From positions 6,138,001 through 6,202,000 of the forward strand of contig JAVTVJ010000076.1 in NCBI GenBank assembly GCA_034509425.1: a stretch of 64,000 nt of DNA, read 5' to 3'. Positions 1 to 14,245 of the stretch are shown piece by piece. Origin of the DNA: Eopsaltria australis (taxonomy: Eukaryota; Chordata; Aves; Passeriformes; Petroicidae). Position numbers and translations under genes: made by a program. How positions within the stretch are numbered: position 1 is the first letter of the stretch; each line of letters opens with the position of its first letter. Under the pieces are notes generated by a model. That model saw nothing but the letters and a program-made list of their open reading frames with translations. It was not told the origin of the DNA and ran no database searches.

Positions 1-1341
1 CTACGTTACTTGTTGTTCCAAGCTACACTTGTAAATTTTCTCTCTGATCTGAAGACACTAAGCTTGACCTTCCATGTCCAGCTAAGCAATTTGAGTCCAT
101 ATATATGCTAGAACTCATCTGTAGAGCACTTACATCTGGAAGAGTCTTGTGAAAGCTTCTGGAATCTGATGCCACATAAAAATATTCATGTTGCACAAGC
201 AAATGACAAAGAACCCAGTTTCAGTATCAGCCTGCATGACAGCTCCTGAAAGGCTGTTTGGCTCTGTGCTTTCTGAATGACAAGTCATCACTCCACAGTG
301 AATATGTTTGCCTACCACTTATGCACTGGAATGGTACCAGAGATCTTCTCAGAATACTTGCAAAAATTGTATGCAGTTTCTTGTCATTGATATAATTTAC
401 TAGTGTAGACCCTCAGTGTGAAACAACCTTGGAATATATTCCCAAATGCGTGAGTATGACTATCCTTGAACAAATCACATTTTGCCTTCTCTTTTTTACA
501 CAAAAACATAAAAAACAAGGACATGGTAAGGTCTGTGAACCTTCTCTGAGACTTTTTAATCCAAAATACATTAAGGTGGATGCTGAGGATGAGGCTAGCT
601 AAGCAATAGACACTTACTTGTCTTTAACTAAAATCTATTCAAACATTTAAACTTTTTTTATTTAATTACTTTTCATGAAAGATTACGTAAGTTAATTACT
701 CTGGAAATTACATTTTACATTATGTGAGAAAAAGGCAGGACAGGAGCTGTCTTATCAAAAAGCCATTGAGCATTCTGCTGGAGGTAAACAGAATTTTTAT
801 TGCCTTCATCACCAAAGTATTGTACGTGCCTTCTCCACAGGCATTGTGCCATTGTGCCATAAGCATCCATGCCAGCTCTACTGAAAGGCAGTGTCTATAT
901 GATCTGACAAGTCTGACCAGTCATTGTTTTTGTCTACAAAATGCTTCAGGAAATCACAAGTCTTCTGGAGAAATTCACTGCAGTAATATAAGAAGACAAA
1001 ATGACACTTCAGAAAAACTGTAAAAGAAAAATACCTGAAATTTCATTTATTTTCCCAGTAATCCCAGTGGCCAGGAACACAACCATTTTGCTAGCTGGAA
1101 AACAATGGATTCCAATAAAGGGGGAGATAAACAGAAGTAATATCAAATTAATGAAAAAATTGGCATAAATTGGTGTAGTTTGTTGAAGGACTTAACCCTA
1201 TTTATGTTGTATTAAAATTAGTATTTTTCACGGTAATTCTGTTCTCCTATGAGAGGTCACTGTATTACTTTAATTTCCACTATCACATTATTTTACCTTG
1301 TGTCTATTTCTTTTGCCTTCGGCCTCTTGAATCCACAATTT

Positions 1342-1373
1342 GGGAGGGGGGGATGGGGGCAGGGATGGAGGGG
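1342..1373 (+). other. G-quadruplex-type G-run cluster
   Basis: Five G-runs (1342-1344, 1346-1352, 1355-1359, 1362-1364, 1370-1373) are separated by 1 to 5 bases, with the first four joined by loops of 1-2 bases. This meets the standard G3+ quadruplex pattern. It lies on the sense strand of the contactin gene, so both DNA and nascent RNA could fold. Function is not shown. Confidence 0.7.
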
Positions 1374-2889
1374 TGTATTATTTTTACAATAGTTATTTCC
1401 AAACTTCAGAACATGAGTTTGTGCTGTCTCTCAGAAGTTGCTATGGACCACAATGCACCCCCAGCTTCAAGCATTTAATTAAAATCCTCATAAAAGCACT
1501 AGGCTTCTATTGACCAGCATCACATTTTTGTAACACCTCTTCATGACCCACTGAGGATTTCAGGACTGTTGGACAGAAATCAGTATTTACATCTTTGCTT
1601 GACAAATGTGTTAGGTATTTGTTAAACAGTTCGGGTATTCCTTATCATAATGATTATATCATAGTCCCATTCACCTATTAATCTGAAGGGATAGAAGTGC
1701 AGACTGGAGAATCAAACCGTTTTTTTCTAACAAAGCAGCATTGAGAGTGTATTAATAGGAGCAGAGATTTAAAACTGCCTAACAAGACATTGGGAACTTA
1801 AACAATAATGCAGTGCAACCTCGTGTGTTAAATAATAAGATAACTGAGTGAAGTGATGAAACACAAATTATATCCTTTCACATACAATAGATTTAACATT
1901 ATTTATTAATAATGGGCCTGTATACCAAGCTCTATTTGTGTAGTTTGGTTACAGACACTAAAATATATGACTGCATTTCAATTTTCTAGGGTATGTCAAA
2001 AAAACTACCGAATGGATTGTAATTTAACAGACTATGGAAAAATACTTTGACAATTTGGGACTAGCTTGTTCCTTCAATCAGTTTCACTTACATTAGAAAT
2101 CAGTGTTAGGATAAAAAAAAAATCAATCCTTCCACTTTTAGTTAGAAAACATTTTTAGCCTTTCTACATGTATTCCATCAAATGCATCTAGTAAGTTCCT
2201 GTTCAATTCTAACTTAAAAGATCTAAGCCCTCAAATAACTTGGAAATGTTTAATAATGCTGGCATTTAAAAGGAAGGAAGGTAGAAATACACAAGCTGCA
2301 TTTGAGGATAGGAGCAGGTTTATATGATAAGCAATCATCTTTTTTACTGTCTACTTAAAATCAATACCTACCCAAAGGCATTGCTTCTCTGACATTACAA
2401 GTGTTTCTAGAGAAGGAAATAGTTTCCTACACTCTTTATAAAGTCAATGCAGTAAAATAGATATATAACAAAGGCACTACCATTTCTTCCCAGTTATTTT
2501 GAAAGCCTTTTTGTTTTCACTGAAATTAAAAGCAATAAATAGAAGATGCTGGCGGATTTTGTGCATGCTGAACAATATCTCTGAGTCATCTGAAGATGGA
2601 AATTTATTGCAGCATTAAGGTGGTGCTAATTCTGTTATCCTCTTTTCTCCAGTAAGTGTTTTCCCAAGGTGCAGTAGATTAGGTTTTCTGAGTATCAATC
2701 CGACTCAGAAAACTGAGCTGGAAGTTTTCCCCTATATGTACATTAATCACCAAAGAGGTAGCCAGAAGATGGAATCCTTCACAATGTAAAGTTCTTTTAA
2801 AAGTCAATGTAAAATCCTTTAATACATTTAAAATTTAGATTTTTCTATACCACAGAACTATATGAAACAAATTAGGTGTATATAAATTG

Positions 2890-2909
2890 TTTAAAGTTTA
2901 AACTTTAAA
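2890..2909. repeat. 20 bp perfect palindrome (AT-rich)
   Basis: The two 10-base halves TTTAAAGTTT and AAACTTTAAA are exact reverse complements with no spacer. The sequence sits in a patch of repeated TTGTTTAAA words (2887-2930). It may be a by-product of local slippage and has no evident function. Confidence 0.8.
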
Positions 2910-5900
2910 TTGTTTAAAGTTGTTTAAATTTAGAGCTATCATCTTTGTCCTTCAGGAACAGTATCTTATAATGCAATTAGTGCCACAATAAGAAAGATTA
3001 TGAAGTTAAGGGCTGAATTTACCTTTATTTGGAAATTATTTCAAAACTACTATGCTTGTACCTTAATTTCCTCTGTAGCTTTAAAAAAAGTGCTTAAGTC
3101 ACCACTGGAAAGAGTAAGAGACTGTTTACTTACAAAGGTCCAACACAGTTAAAAAAATTATATTTGCCTTTTGCTACTATTCTTATATATATGAGAGGAA
3201 TCCTTTACCATCTTCTACTTAGTTTTATCAGGGCACCATAGGCAAAATAATTATATTGAGAAAACAATATGAAGATCAAGGAAATAGTAAAGTGCCTCTA
3301 AATGCACTTTATTCATTCTCCTTTAATGTCAGACTGTCAACACCATAGGCAGCTGCAACCAATCTAATTGTTTAGATTTCCTACTTAATCTGTTGCACTA
3401 CTAGGATGCAATTCATTCATGTCAAGTTGACATCTAAAATAGGTCAAATGAACCAGGCCTTTGAAGTGTCTGTTTCTTTGCATTGCCTTGAAAGGAAGGC
3501 TAGGATAACTGGCTCAGATATTGCAATTGTGCTTTTGTGGTAAAATGTTAGAAGGAAATCACTCGTTCCAAGAAAAAAAGAATTAAATAATAGGGATAAA
3601 AATTTAATTTTTTTTTCACTACATTCGAAGTAATTTATGTAAAAATAAATCTTTAAAAAGTCTTTTTTAGCACTAACACCTAATTGTTACCTTTAAGTTA
3701 AACATGCATGAACCTCCTTGATTACTAGTCACCATTATTTAGTCACTATGATATTCATTTTATGTTTGCTTACATTTTATTCAAATTTGGTTGACCATAG
3801 ATATTTATGATATGACTATCTGAATCAGTAAGTCTAAATACTTTAACACGACGTTTTTACTTGTAGTGAACTAAATTGCAGTTAATTTTAATCTAAAATC
3901 TATGCTTGTATTGTTAATTGGAAACATATAATATCTAGTAGTAATTAACTCAGATAAAATTAATGTATACAACCACTGAAGTTATTCTTGTCAACAATTT
4001 ACAATTACACTGATAAAAATCCCATTCATGTACTCAGAGTATGAAACATGTACAGTGGGTTACAATGAAGTAAACAAAATAGTTTATATTAAATGGCATT
4101 GATTGTATGGATGCAATTCTCCCCAGGTATTTAGGTACCATCTCCTTAAATGTCATAACTTCAAAAGAGATTTCATCAATCATTATTAAAGTGATAACAC
4201 TGCAATAATCTGGTACCATTTTCCTGTGCTGTCCCACACATCACTGAAAAGGCTTCACATTTTTTAATCTTCTTTATTTTTTTTAAAGTATATCTTAGTT
4301 TGCTATTACTTTTCATGTAAACAGTTTATGGATGAAATTTATGTTACAAATTATATTCCACTCTATGGAACATTTATGCACATATTTAAATCAGTTAAGT
4401 ATACCACCTGAGTCCAAGGAAGTAATTTCTAGGACTGAATTCCAAGAATCACATGAAGTTTATTTGTAGGTTCAGTTAAACTCACTAGGAGATTGATTCA
4501 GAAGCTCAGATATTTTCTTTTAAGAAAAAGAAATTATGGAAAATTCTTTTTCTTTTTCTCGCCTTTAACACCACCAGAATTTTATTTTTTTTTAAGGTTT
4601 AGGCATTTATCACTGTAAGATGTTTTCTGTAATGCAAATTAATCTCGTATCTTTTCTCTAAAGCCTTTCAGATTTATCAACCTCTTTTTACAAGTATGGT
4701 ATCAGAAAAACATATACTTATGTGACAGTGAAGTTTTCAAAGGACCAGGTTTTCAGACAGCAAAATCCCAGCACTTTTTGCTAAAAACCACTGTAGTTCT
4801 CACTGAAGTTGGGGAAAACAAACTACTTTTATAACATATAATGTTAACTTATCTAAAAGCTGACAGGTATGAGTAAGATTTTACTTCTGAAATATTTCAG
4901 ACACACATACACAAAATTTCACCTATTATATTTTTGTTAGCAAAGATCTTCTGCTGTATTAGGTCCTTTGTAAATTAATACCACATTCAGAAACAATTTT
5001 TTGAGCACATCTGAGGTTACAGATCTATTTGTTCTAAGCTATTCAATGATCATCTGCCAACAGTTCTGCAAAAACTGTTGATCTGTAGCTGCTTAATCCC
5101 TGGATTTTGTTTCCCTGATTTTCCTTTTGATGTGCATTACTATCCAGTTCATTCATTACATAAATTCATAATATTAAATTCTGGAGATTCACCTTCATAG
5201 TCTTCATTTCACAGTCTCCAATTAATTATTTGCTCTACTACAGTAAAAAATCCAGACAGTCTTTTTTCAACACATTGCCTTTTTTGTTTTCCTGAATAGA
5301 ATTTTTGCTTCCTTTATACAGTCAATTCAATACAGAACCTTGTATTCTTTTCTTGATGGTAAAAACATATTATGTATTAACTCTGTTCTACCAAAAGCAC
5401 ATCATATATTTAAAATGGCCAGACCCATTCAACAATTTCCCTCATATCCTCTTTTATGTGTGGCTCTCTCTGAATATCTGTTGTAAATCCTTTATGGTGC
5501 CTTCCTACTAGGCCAGTACTACAGGTGTGATTACTGTAACAGAATATTTTCTATTCCATGGAAAATTAATGTATTCAGGGCTCAAATCTTGTCCAGCTTG
5601 AAATTTATCCCTTTTTTTTTTTTGACCTCTCAGTGGTTGGTTTTACCCACACTACTCAATACCTGTACCATGGAGACCAGCGCTTGCATGTGGCAAAGCT
5701 TTGTCTAAATATAGGACTGTGATTATGGTCAATCATAGCTTTAAGTCTTAAAAATGCTGTGTAATTCATTATTATTAATGTAGGATGAAGTATGGTTCCT
5801 TGGTAGGATGCCCAAACCTGTCCTGTTTGCAAGTTGGCTTCTCTGGAAATATCTGTCCAGGATTTATTTTTTTATTTTTTAAAGGTTTATATGTTACTGT

Positions 5901-6432
5901 GGCTAGGAATTGCTGCAGGATTGGGCAGCACGGTCTAGCATTTGATACTCTCTTGTACATTGTATTGTCAGCAGTCCATACGAGAAGATAAGTTGTCCGG
6001 CTGTTCTTCCCCACTGCATTAGAAATGCTACCAAATTGCCCATAACTTCAAAACCAACAGCCTTCACAGATTTGCTTGCATTTAGTTTCAGTATTAAAAG
6101 TCATTTTAAAAAAGTTACAACTGGGACATACTTGGCAGCAATTTGCTTTGCCCTAGGAAGGTCAGTTAAAAAGAGAAGCAATTATTAGATTGCTTAAAGA
6201 AATCAATCTGTATTGTGGAGTACCTAACCAACATAATTCAGGAAACATATTTTAGTTTTATTTCTATTGATCAGTGGGTGATAATATATAATTGTGATAA
6301 ATGGCAAAGGAGTTAAAAGATCAGATGGACTGCTGAGGGATTGCTGCCTGATATATATTCCTAAAGCAAAGACTGTGGCTGTATCTTTGTGCAACTTTGT
6401 CTCTACATGGCAGTCTGCATAATACTACTGAT

Positions 6433-6652
6433 GGAGAGGAGAGGAGAGGAGAGGAGAGGAGAGGAGAGGAGAGGAGAGGAGAGGAGAGGAGAGGAGAGGA
6501 GAGGAGAGGAGAGGAGAGAGAGGAGAGGGGAGGAGGAAGGGAGAGAGGAGAGAGAGAGGAGAGGAGAGAGAGGAGAGGAGAGGAGAGGAGAGGAGAGGAG
6601 AGGAGAGGAGAGGAGAGGAGAGGAGAGGAGAGGAGAGGAGAGGAGAGGAGAA
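6433..6652. repeat. (AGAGG)n pentanucleotide tandem repeat
   Basis: About 220 bases of nearly pure GGAGA/AGAGG units make a homopurine strand with a homopyrimidine complement. The array is regular from about 6433 to 6517, degenerates into AGAG, GGGAGG and AAGGG variants until about 6570, and is then regular again to 6651. Because the unit has five bases it reads open in several frames on both strands, which produces apparent Arg/Glu/Gly-rich and Ser/Pro/Leu-rich proteins. Those are artefacts. Such arrays are usually length-polymorphic and can form triplex DNA. Confidence 0.97.
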
Positions 6653-9600
6653 ATGCTTCATACTATGCAAGCTCTTTGACACTAATATGTACAGAATTAG
6701 AAAATAAGTGACATAGGGTAATAACATTAAAATAAAAAGAGACAGATGGGAGAAATAAATGCCTTTTAGAAAGAATTTGAAACTGCTTTAGCCAAGACTT
6801 CATGAAATTATGAAACCTTCTAAGAAGGTTTAGCTTTTCTGAACAGAAAAATAAATAAATATTGTGCTATTCATTTGCAACACATTAGATCATTAAAGGA
6901 ATGTTCAGACCACCTTCACAGGACTATTAATTGATGCGTTGCAGATTACAGATTGAAAAGATCAAAGTACATAGATGGTAATTTATAGTTGCTCAGCTGA
7001 CTAATGACAATTTATTTGTCTTTGATGACTCTTACTTGTTCAATTACATGCTGATACCCTAAAATGTGATTTGCAGTGACTGATATCACCTTGATATTAA
7101 GCAGAATAACATACTCCAATACAAACTGCTTTATCAAAAACATTATCTAGCGTCATACGTAACAACAAGCAGCTACCTAGGCAACACTGTAAGGCCTTCA
7201 TTTTCAGTTGAGCTATTCAGCTAAGACCAAGGTCTTCCAGATTTACTCCTCGGATGCGTCCAAACACTTACTTATCTTGTCACAATTGACTTGTAGGTCA
7301 TGCTGGGCACAACATCTCCTAGAGAAGATCAAATAAATAATTTCTGGGAGATTATGACCTTCTTCTTTTCTTTATGACAAAGCAGAAGTGAAGTATGGAG
7401 GCATTTATACACATTAGTCTAGTGAAAAGTCAGTGCAGCAAAATGACCTGTCTAGAGTGGAGTCAGAATTTTTTATGTCATATCTCATGGAAATGGTGCC
7501 TACAAGCCTCCAGCTGTTACTGAAACCTGAACAATCATGCCATTCCCCAAACCTTAGATCTGAACAATGGTTCTCAGATATTTGTCCCAGTTCATGTATA
7601 TAATGACATTCTGAAACAAAATATGAAGTCAGGGGAAAAAAAAAAGAATAGCAACCGAAACATTATCAAACATCTTACATATTATCTTCATAGCAGGGAC
7701 CCTGAGAGGTCAGGCTTTTCTTTTATTTCCTGCAGATTCTTTGTCTGTATCACGCCAGCAAGATAGTATCAAATACAGACACCGTGGAAATTGTAAAGTT
7801 TTTAATTTAGATGAGCTCAGTGCCATCACTTATGAACTTGGGAAAGCTTACTTCCTTTGCCACCTTTCCCTCCTGAGAAAATTTAATTTCTTAACTCATT
7901 TATAGCCTTGCTTCTGAAAAACTGCAGCTTTGAACAGGCCAGCTTTGGAACTTAAGAGATGTAGGAAAAAGGATCTTTGAGACTAAAGGCTTTCAGTATA
8001 TTTCAGAAAATATGGAAGTGAAGCCATTATGTTATTTTAGGACTAAAATCCATGAACTAAAAGTATTAAATACATATAAGCAGTGTTTTAGTATACTTTC
8101 TATTATGAATTTGCTCAATGAAATATAGAACAAGTCATCTTTAATGATTGCTTCACCCAGAGTGTAAGAAAAGGTGTTTTCTGTGCACTACTGTTACAGC
8201 CTCCTGTGAACCACAACACCGACACAGGAATTTTCCAAGAGACTCTATTGAGATTAGTCACTGTCCATTTCATATCACATCATATGAGAAGAAACTGTAC
8301 TGTGATAGTCATTCTGTTTAATCTCCCAAAATCCTAACTGGCTGTGATCTTTAATCACTAATTAATAGAAGGAAAAGTCACATCCAGTTGAAAAAACTCA
8401 CAACAAAATGAAAGGTTTTTTGCAATATATCCTTGAATATTTGGAATTAATTAAATTGAAAAAAGTGGCTAAAAGAGAAATCATCAAAAAGGGAAGGAGG
8501 ACTCATAAGAAGAAAGGGAAAAAAATAAGAAAGTAGAATCATGTGTACAGGATTTATACAGGTTAGGATAAAACTCAGTGTCAGGAAGTTCTATGGAAAA
8601 GGCTGGAAATACAAATATATGTTTGTCAAGACGCAGATAACATTATGTAAAACAATGTGTTTGCCAAAAAAATACATTGCATATATTACTCAAGTGAAAA
8701 AATCTGTTTGCTTAGAGGTTCTGGAAATAGTACAATTTATTGGCCCACTTTACTTTGGTGGCTAAATGTTGGCATCTGTATTCTAAAATCTTTCATTTGT
8801 TGCTTAAGAGTGGCTGCTTATTTGTTTGGTTTTAGTTGTTGCATCTAAATGACAGAATGAAAGGATGAAAAATGCTTAACTGTAATATTTCCACTCGATT
8901 CTGTGTTTTGCCTGGAAACTGCAGTATGCAGACATGAAAGAGCTGAGAAGCATGCTGAAATAATTCTTGTGAGAAAAGATGAAACCTGACAGACACAGAA
9001 TGATTGTAACTAATTAATCATAACTGTCAACAACTGTAACCACGAACATCCTAATTATTGTGAACTTAACATGCCAAGTTGAATCATATAGCAGCTCTGT
9101 AGTTTTCAACATAATCTTGTTATTTTACTCTGTATGTAAATATTTCTTTGAATTCACTTTGGTCCAGTACTTCAGGGTTTATGAATGTAGAAATCCTACT
9201 GAAGTTCAGGGAGATTTTGGTACCTACTAATTTCCTTTTTTCTTCAAGCCGCTGGAGAGAATTAAGCTTTATTGATGACATTGATGGTAATAACTGATGC
9301 TATTGAAACGAAGTGCAAAAAAAACGAAAAATGCTTCAAAGCTCACAATTTCTTCAGCCTTCCTGGAGTACGGCTCCATGAAAGATTAGATTACAGAAAA
9401 ATGAATAGTTAGAAGAGACAAAACAGTGGAAGAAGCTTATCAATTCATAATTTATATAAAATCTGTGTAGGATCACATGTAATTAATATTTTAATTGAAA
9501 TATAGTATTCTTTTTTAAAAAGTATGGCATGGTAAATAGAGAAATAGTCTATTTTTTGTCTTGTATAAAAAGTTTACAGTTTCTATGCTTCTCTATGCTT

Positions 9601-12600
9601 TCTCTATTTCTGTTTTTACATAGTAACTTCTTTGAGAAAAAAAAAAATTACCTTTTTCCCATCATGTCAGTCTGATGATCCATGAAGGATTAAAAACCTT
9701 TCCGGTAATAAATAATAACAGCAAGAATGATAACAAGCATGACACATTCTAAAGAGTTTGAATCTGGCCCTTATTTTGTCTCCTAAAAGTCATATGGTAA
9801 TGTGATTTTTGAAGGTTCAAGATGTATGCTTTTCCCATTATCAATGGTGAGATGATGTTTCTGTCATGGTCGAAATCTTTTTTTTCAAGCTTGCTTTCAC
9901 ACTTTTTGTAGTGAATGATTTCAGTGTTAAAAGTTACTCTTAGGTCAAATAAGTGACTCTACTAATAAAGCTCTATCTACTTAATCTGGTATTCCTAGAA
10001 AATAATTGTATGTCAATATAGAATAATCTAGTAATTTCTTTGGACTTTTGGATATTGCATGAGTATTGTGTTTAATTCATGCAGTATAAAAATTCCCTAA
10101 ACAATCAGATGTGATATCTTTTCAATACCCACCACCTTTCATTCTTCTACAGCTTGCGTTTGTGGGCTATTAAACAGAACATTTATATTTACCTTTGTTT
10201 AGAGTGTGCAGTCATGTTTTTGATTTAAGTTATAATGGGATTTTGAAAAACATGTTTTAATGGAATTCTTTTCCCTGTAAATCTTACCTTTTTTAAAGAG
10301 CTGCAATTCCAGCTCAAGGTCTATTTCTTAGTCCTGTCTTTCAAATCCAAGGAGAGGAAGGCTACCCTCTCTTAGTGACAATGCAATAAATAAGTTTGTC
10401 CTTGGCCTGACAGAAGAATCTTACCTTGTGTAGAGCTATTTTTACCTTATTGGAAAGAATATTGCCTGCTTTATGCTTGTCTTTAGGTATCTTCAGGATA
10501 CGTCTTTAAACGCTTTAATACATATCATATTATGTCCATTTTAAACTCCATAATAAATTTGCATATAAAATAGTTTAAACTTACAGAACTGAGCTGGCAG
10601 AGGACATTGTTCTGCACCAATTTAATTTCCACTTTAAAGCTAAATTGACTGGTTTAAGTCACTGATAATGAAGTACAGAGACTTCTACAGCTTCTATGCT
10701 AGGTTACCAAGCAGTAATTGCCCACCATAAAAACAAGATCTGTTTTTCATTTTTAATTTGATCCTAATTTCATAGCAGTTATCTGTGGACCGTTGTCTGG
10801 GTCACAGAAACCTTCCCCTTCCCTGTTGCCCCCATTATCTGCAGCAACACAGTGAATGAATGATCCCTACTGCACATACCAAAAATGCAAACTGCAGTGA
10901 AGGTGACTTGGAAGGCCATTAAGTGATAAAAACTGCTCCAACTTTTGTACAAGTCTTTCTGTCAACGGCAGAACATTTCCCCTTTTATTTAGATGTTTAT
11001 TTTCTTGCTAGACCTGCAAAGCCTTTTGGTTGCTTCAACTGCCTTGAGATTTTTCTCATTTCCCTTCACTCCTTTCACCTTCTGCAGAAGTGTTTCCTTT
11101 TTTGTTGAGTCTTATTTAAACTGATACTCTTGTGGTGGTGTCATTCTTCCACAATGCATATCAATACATAAGCATGCTTGCTGAGAGAAACCCCTGCTTT
11201 AGCTCATTTCCAAAGAATGGGAATAGCCACTGGGGACAGAACTGCATTACCTGGCAGCTCCTTTGGATCAGATTTATAAATGGTTTCCCCAGGTTTATAA
11301 CTTCTCTCAGAGATCAAATACTACGTTGAACTAATGTCATCCATAAAGTACTGCACCAAACCCCTTGGATTTAATGTCTGGCATCATCAGTAGGTCTGGA
11401 ATTTCTCTACTATTTCCCTTTTACAGTGGAGTCTGCTCCTGTGTCACAGGTTGTGCACTAGTGGCACAATATAAAATTTTTCAATTGAATAATTTCTCAG
11501 CAGTAAAGGAAATTGGGTTACTGCTGCCACATGCACTCCATCTAAATGTGATCTTTGTGTTTTGCATATATACTGTTAATAGTAAGCTACAGTAGACAGT
11601 GTGGCTGGCACTTTGCTACATTTTTTCAAAGTGGTCAGTGCTGTTTCTTATGTTGAAGAGTATGGGAGTTATGTAGCTAAACCCCAGGAACTGCTTTGAA
11701 AGTAACACAGTATGTGTTATCATCTTTGCCACTAGCACTGAGATAAGGGTAAATTAATCTTTCAGGGCAAAAGATGAACACCTGAGGAGCAGAAAAAAAG
11801 GCATTTTCTCATCAATCAACTATATATTTCATAAGATGAAGGATAGACTCATTTTGTGTGGGGCATTCTGACATATCACACGTGTTACAGCAAGAATATA
11901 CTGCAGCAAGAATACTGAACTAATGACCAGTGCAGCTTTGGGAGAGGTTACAGCTCCCTCCTCTAAAGCTGGATTCTGGCCATCCTTTCTTTTATTATCT
12001 ACCTCTTTAGAGTTTTAAAGTTAAAAGAAATGTGTTTGTATAAATTTTTAGTAGCTGCCTATTTTTTCGGTGTGGATAGACATGAAATGGCTGAGATTTA
12101 CAAGAAATTAATTAAATTTTCCTTTAATTTGATTTTTCCACATAGAGGTTATTACTTTAATGTGGGGGAGTTGCAAGCATGATCCTTCACCTTTCCTTCC
12201 TTTAAAGCTTTTCTACATTTATTTGTTTTACAGCTAAATCTCTTCCTTTGTACCTGCTAATCCTTTTTCTGCTGTATGCTAACAAGAAATCCAGTTCAGA
12301 GCCAACAGATAGACAAAAAGAGCTAAAATTCAAAGCTCTTTGATACTTTCCTGCTTCAGTTTGAAAATAATTGTTTTCAACAAATAGAAACTTGAGTCAT
12401 ACACAGTACTTTTATTTTAAAATAAGAAAGAATGTCTTTGCTTTTCATTTGGTGAAAAAAAAAAATGTCTATTTGTCCATCACAGTGTGCATTTAAAGGA
12501 GGAAATGGAAAAAAGGTACCCGAAGATTGCTATAACTAATTGGAAAATAGCATTTAATCACCTGAGGATTTAACTAAGAACAGTTTCAATTACAAGATGT

Positions 12601-14245
12601 TCTCCCATCCAAACTTTTTATGCAGGGATGTACCAGCCCACTGTTTTCTGGACACAAAATAATAATTACTTTTCTGCAGGACACGCTATCAAGAAGCATG
12701 CATTAGGAGACACATTTAAGAGAAATTACACCAGAATGTATTACAACCCATGATGTGCTTATTTTGAAATGCAATACAATATTTAAAATTTTAATTATCT
12801 ATTGACTAGCAAAATTTTTAATATTTTTGTAATGTAACCCTATCTAAAAAAAATCTACTGGACACTACATACCTTTTCTCTATTTAAACATAATACCTAT
12901 TGTTGAAATCAAAGTGCTAACTTATTTCGGCCGAAGACAGCACAAACTTAAACGCATTTAAATTTTAGACTTCTGCCTGTGCCCAAAACATATTTTAGAA
13001 ATGTGAAAAAAAGATCAACTCCAATTACTTTTGAAAATCATTGTACTTCAGCTTTACGCTCTACTAGGTCTGGAGCAAGATGTGGTATTTCAGCATCTGA
13101 CAGAGGAATGCCTACTGAGTGCAGTTAAGATAGGAATAGTTCTGCTCCACATGTTCAAACTGTTTGGTGATATCTGGCTGATTCCAGTACCTTGGGCTAT
13201 ATGCAGAAATTAGGAGGTATGGCCACAGGTCATCAAATGTCAATGAGAGAAGCTCTCACTGGCCCAATCTATTCGTATTCCAAATCATCATTTAGTTCTT
13301 GCTGAAGCTTCTGTGTCCTTTTCAAAGATATCTTGTTCCTGCTCTCTTCACCTTGATCCATATAAGATAGAAATGACTCTAGAAAACCCCTGAAAGGATA
13401 GAGGTTTTAAACACCATCACTGGCTCTGAGGAACGGGTGAAGACACCAGTTTGATGGCAGAACTGAATTCTCATATCTCTTTAATACAGATATAAATGCT
13501 AGATCGTGACAATGCACCCCAGATATGAAACCATGTTCAATGTTCTGTGAAGTAAATGGAATAATAGGATCTTCTGGTTGAGAGGCTTTAAATAATCACA
13601 ATGAACTGTTCATAGCAGTACCCTACAGCTTCATTCAAAAATTTTTGTTCCAATAGTGAAATATTTCTTATTGTCCTGATGGAGGGAAAATTTTGGAGGG
13701 AAAATATGTTTACTCACAACTGCTTTGGGCTTATAGCACCAGAGAAAACAGAAGGAAAGTATTTGAAAGAATAAATGTGCTATAGAGTAGATTTGGGTTT
13801 GAACCAATGTATTGATTGTCCTGTCTGTCATCACAGTGTACTGTGTGTGTTGTCCAGGTGGCGTCAGCAACATCATCAGTCTGGAGGTTCCCTCCAGTTA
13901 CATTTCTTCTTTTTCACTGTGTATGAATCCCTTCCACTGCAGGAGAAAAGCAAGCAGGACATAGTAAAATGAAATAAAAGTACTATTAAATGTATTTGTA
14001 AATGGCATATATACATATTGTCTGCTGCTTTTTCTTTGATACTGTATGCAAGTGCACTAAAATAGAATAAAGTGCTGATACAACATGGAATTTATTGTAA
14101 TGGAAATAGATTTATTTCTCAGGCCCTTCTATTGTAGATTAAGGTATGAAAAAAGGATCAGTAAGCTTTACAAAAGGAAATAAAATGTAAGTCACGGTAG
14201 CCACAAATTTTGGTATGTAACTAAAATGCTCTGTTCTTTTGATAG

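Larger units (their letters stand above)
1..14245 (+). other. CNTN5: CNTN5 intron (upstream, 5' end outside window)
   Basis: This AT-rich stretch precedes the first recognisable exon and ends in a good acceptor (pyrimidine-rich tract, then AG at 14244-14245). I searched it for an exon encoding the end of the first Ig domain of a contactin and saw none, so the intron most likely starts before the window. Open frames here (for example 724-1023, 5775-6014, 13631-13876) lack recognisable domains, and the region has no supported gene. It holds a G-run cluster near 1342, a 20 bp palindrome near 2890 and the AGAGG repeat at 6433-6652. Otherwise I see only unique-looking AT-rich sequence. Confidence 0.8.

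Noticed and set aside
724..1023. 99-codon + strand open frame
   Set aside because: No domain, signal or repeat similarity is recognisable, and such frames are expected by chance in a 64 kb AT-rich intron.
6433..6652. CRISPR-like array
   Set aside because: It is a continuous short tandem repeat with no spacers, in a vertebrate intron.
6389..6727. Arg/Glu/Gly-rich and Ser/Pro/Leu-rich open frames on both strands
   Set aside because: They are produced by the AGAGG tandem repeat, whose five-base unit is open in several frames. They are not genes.
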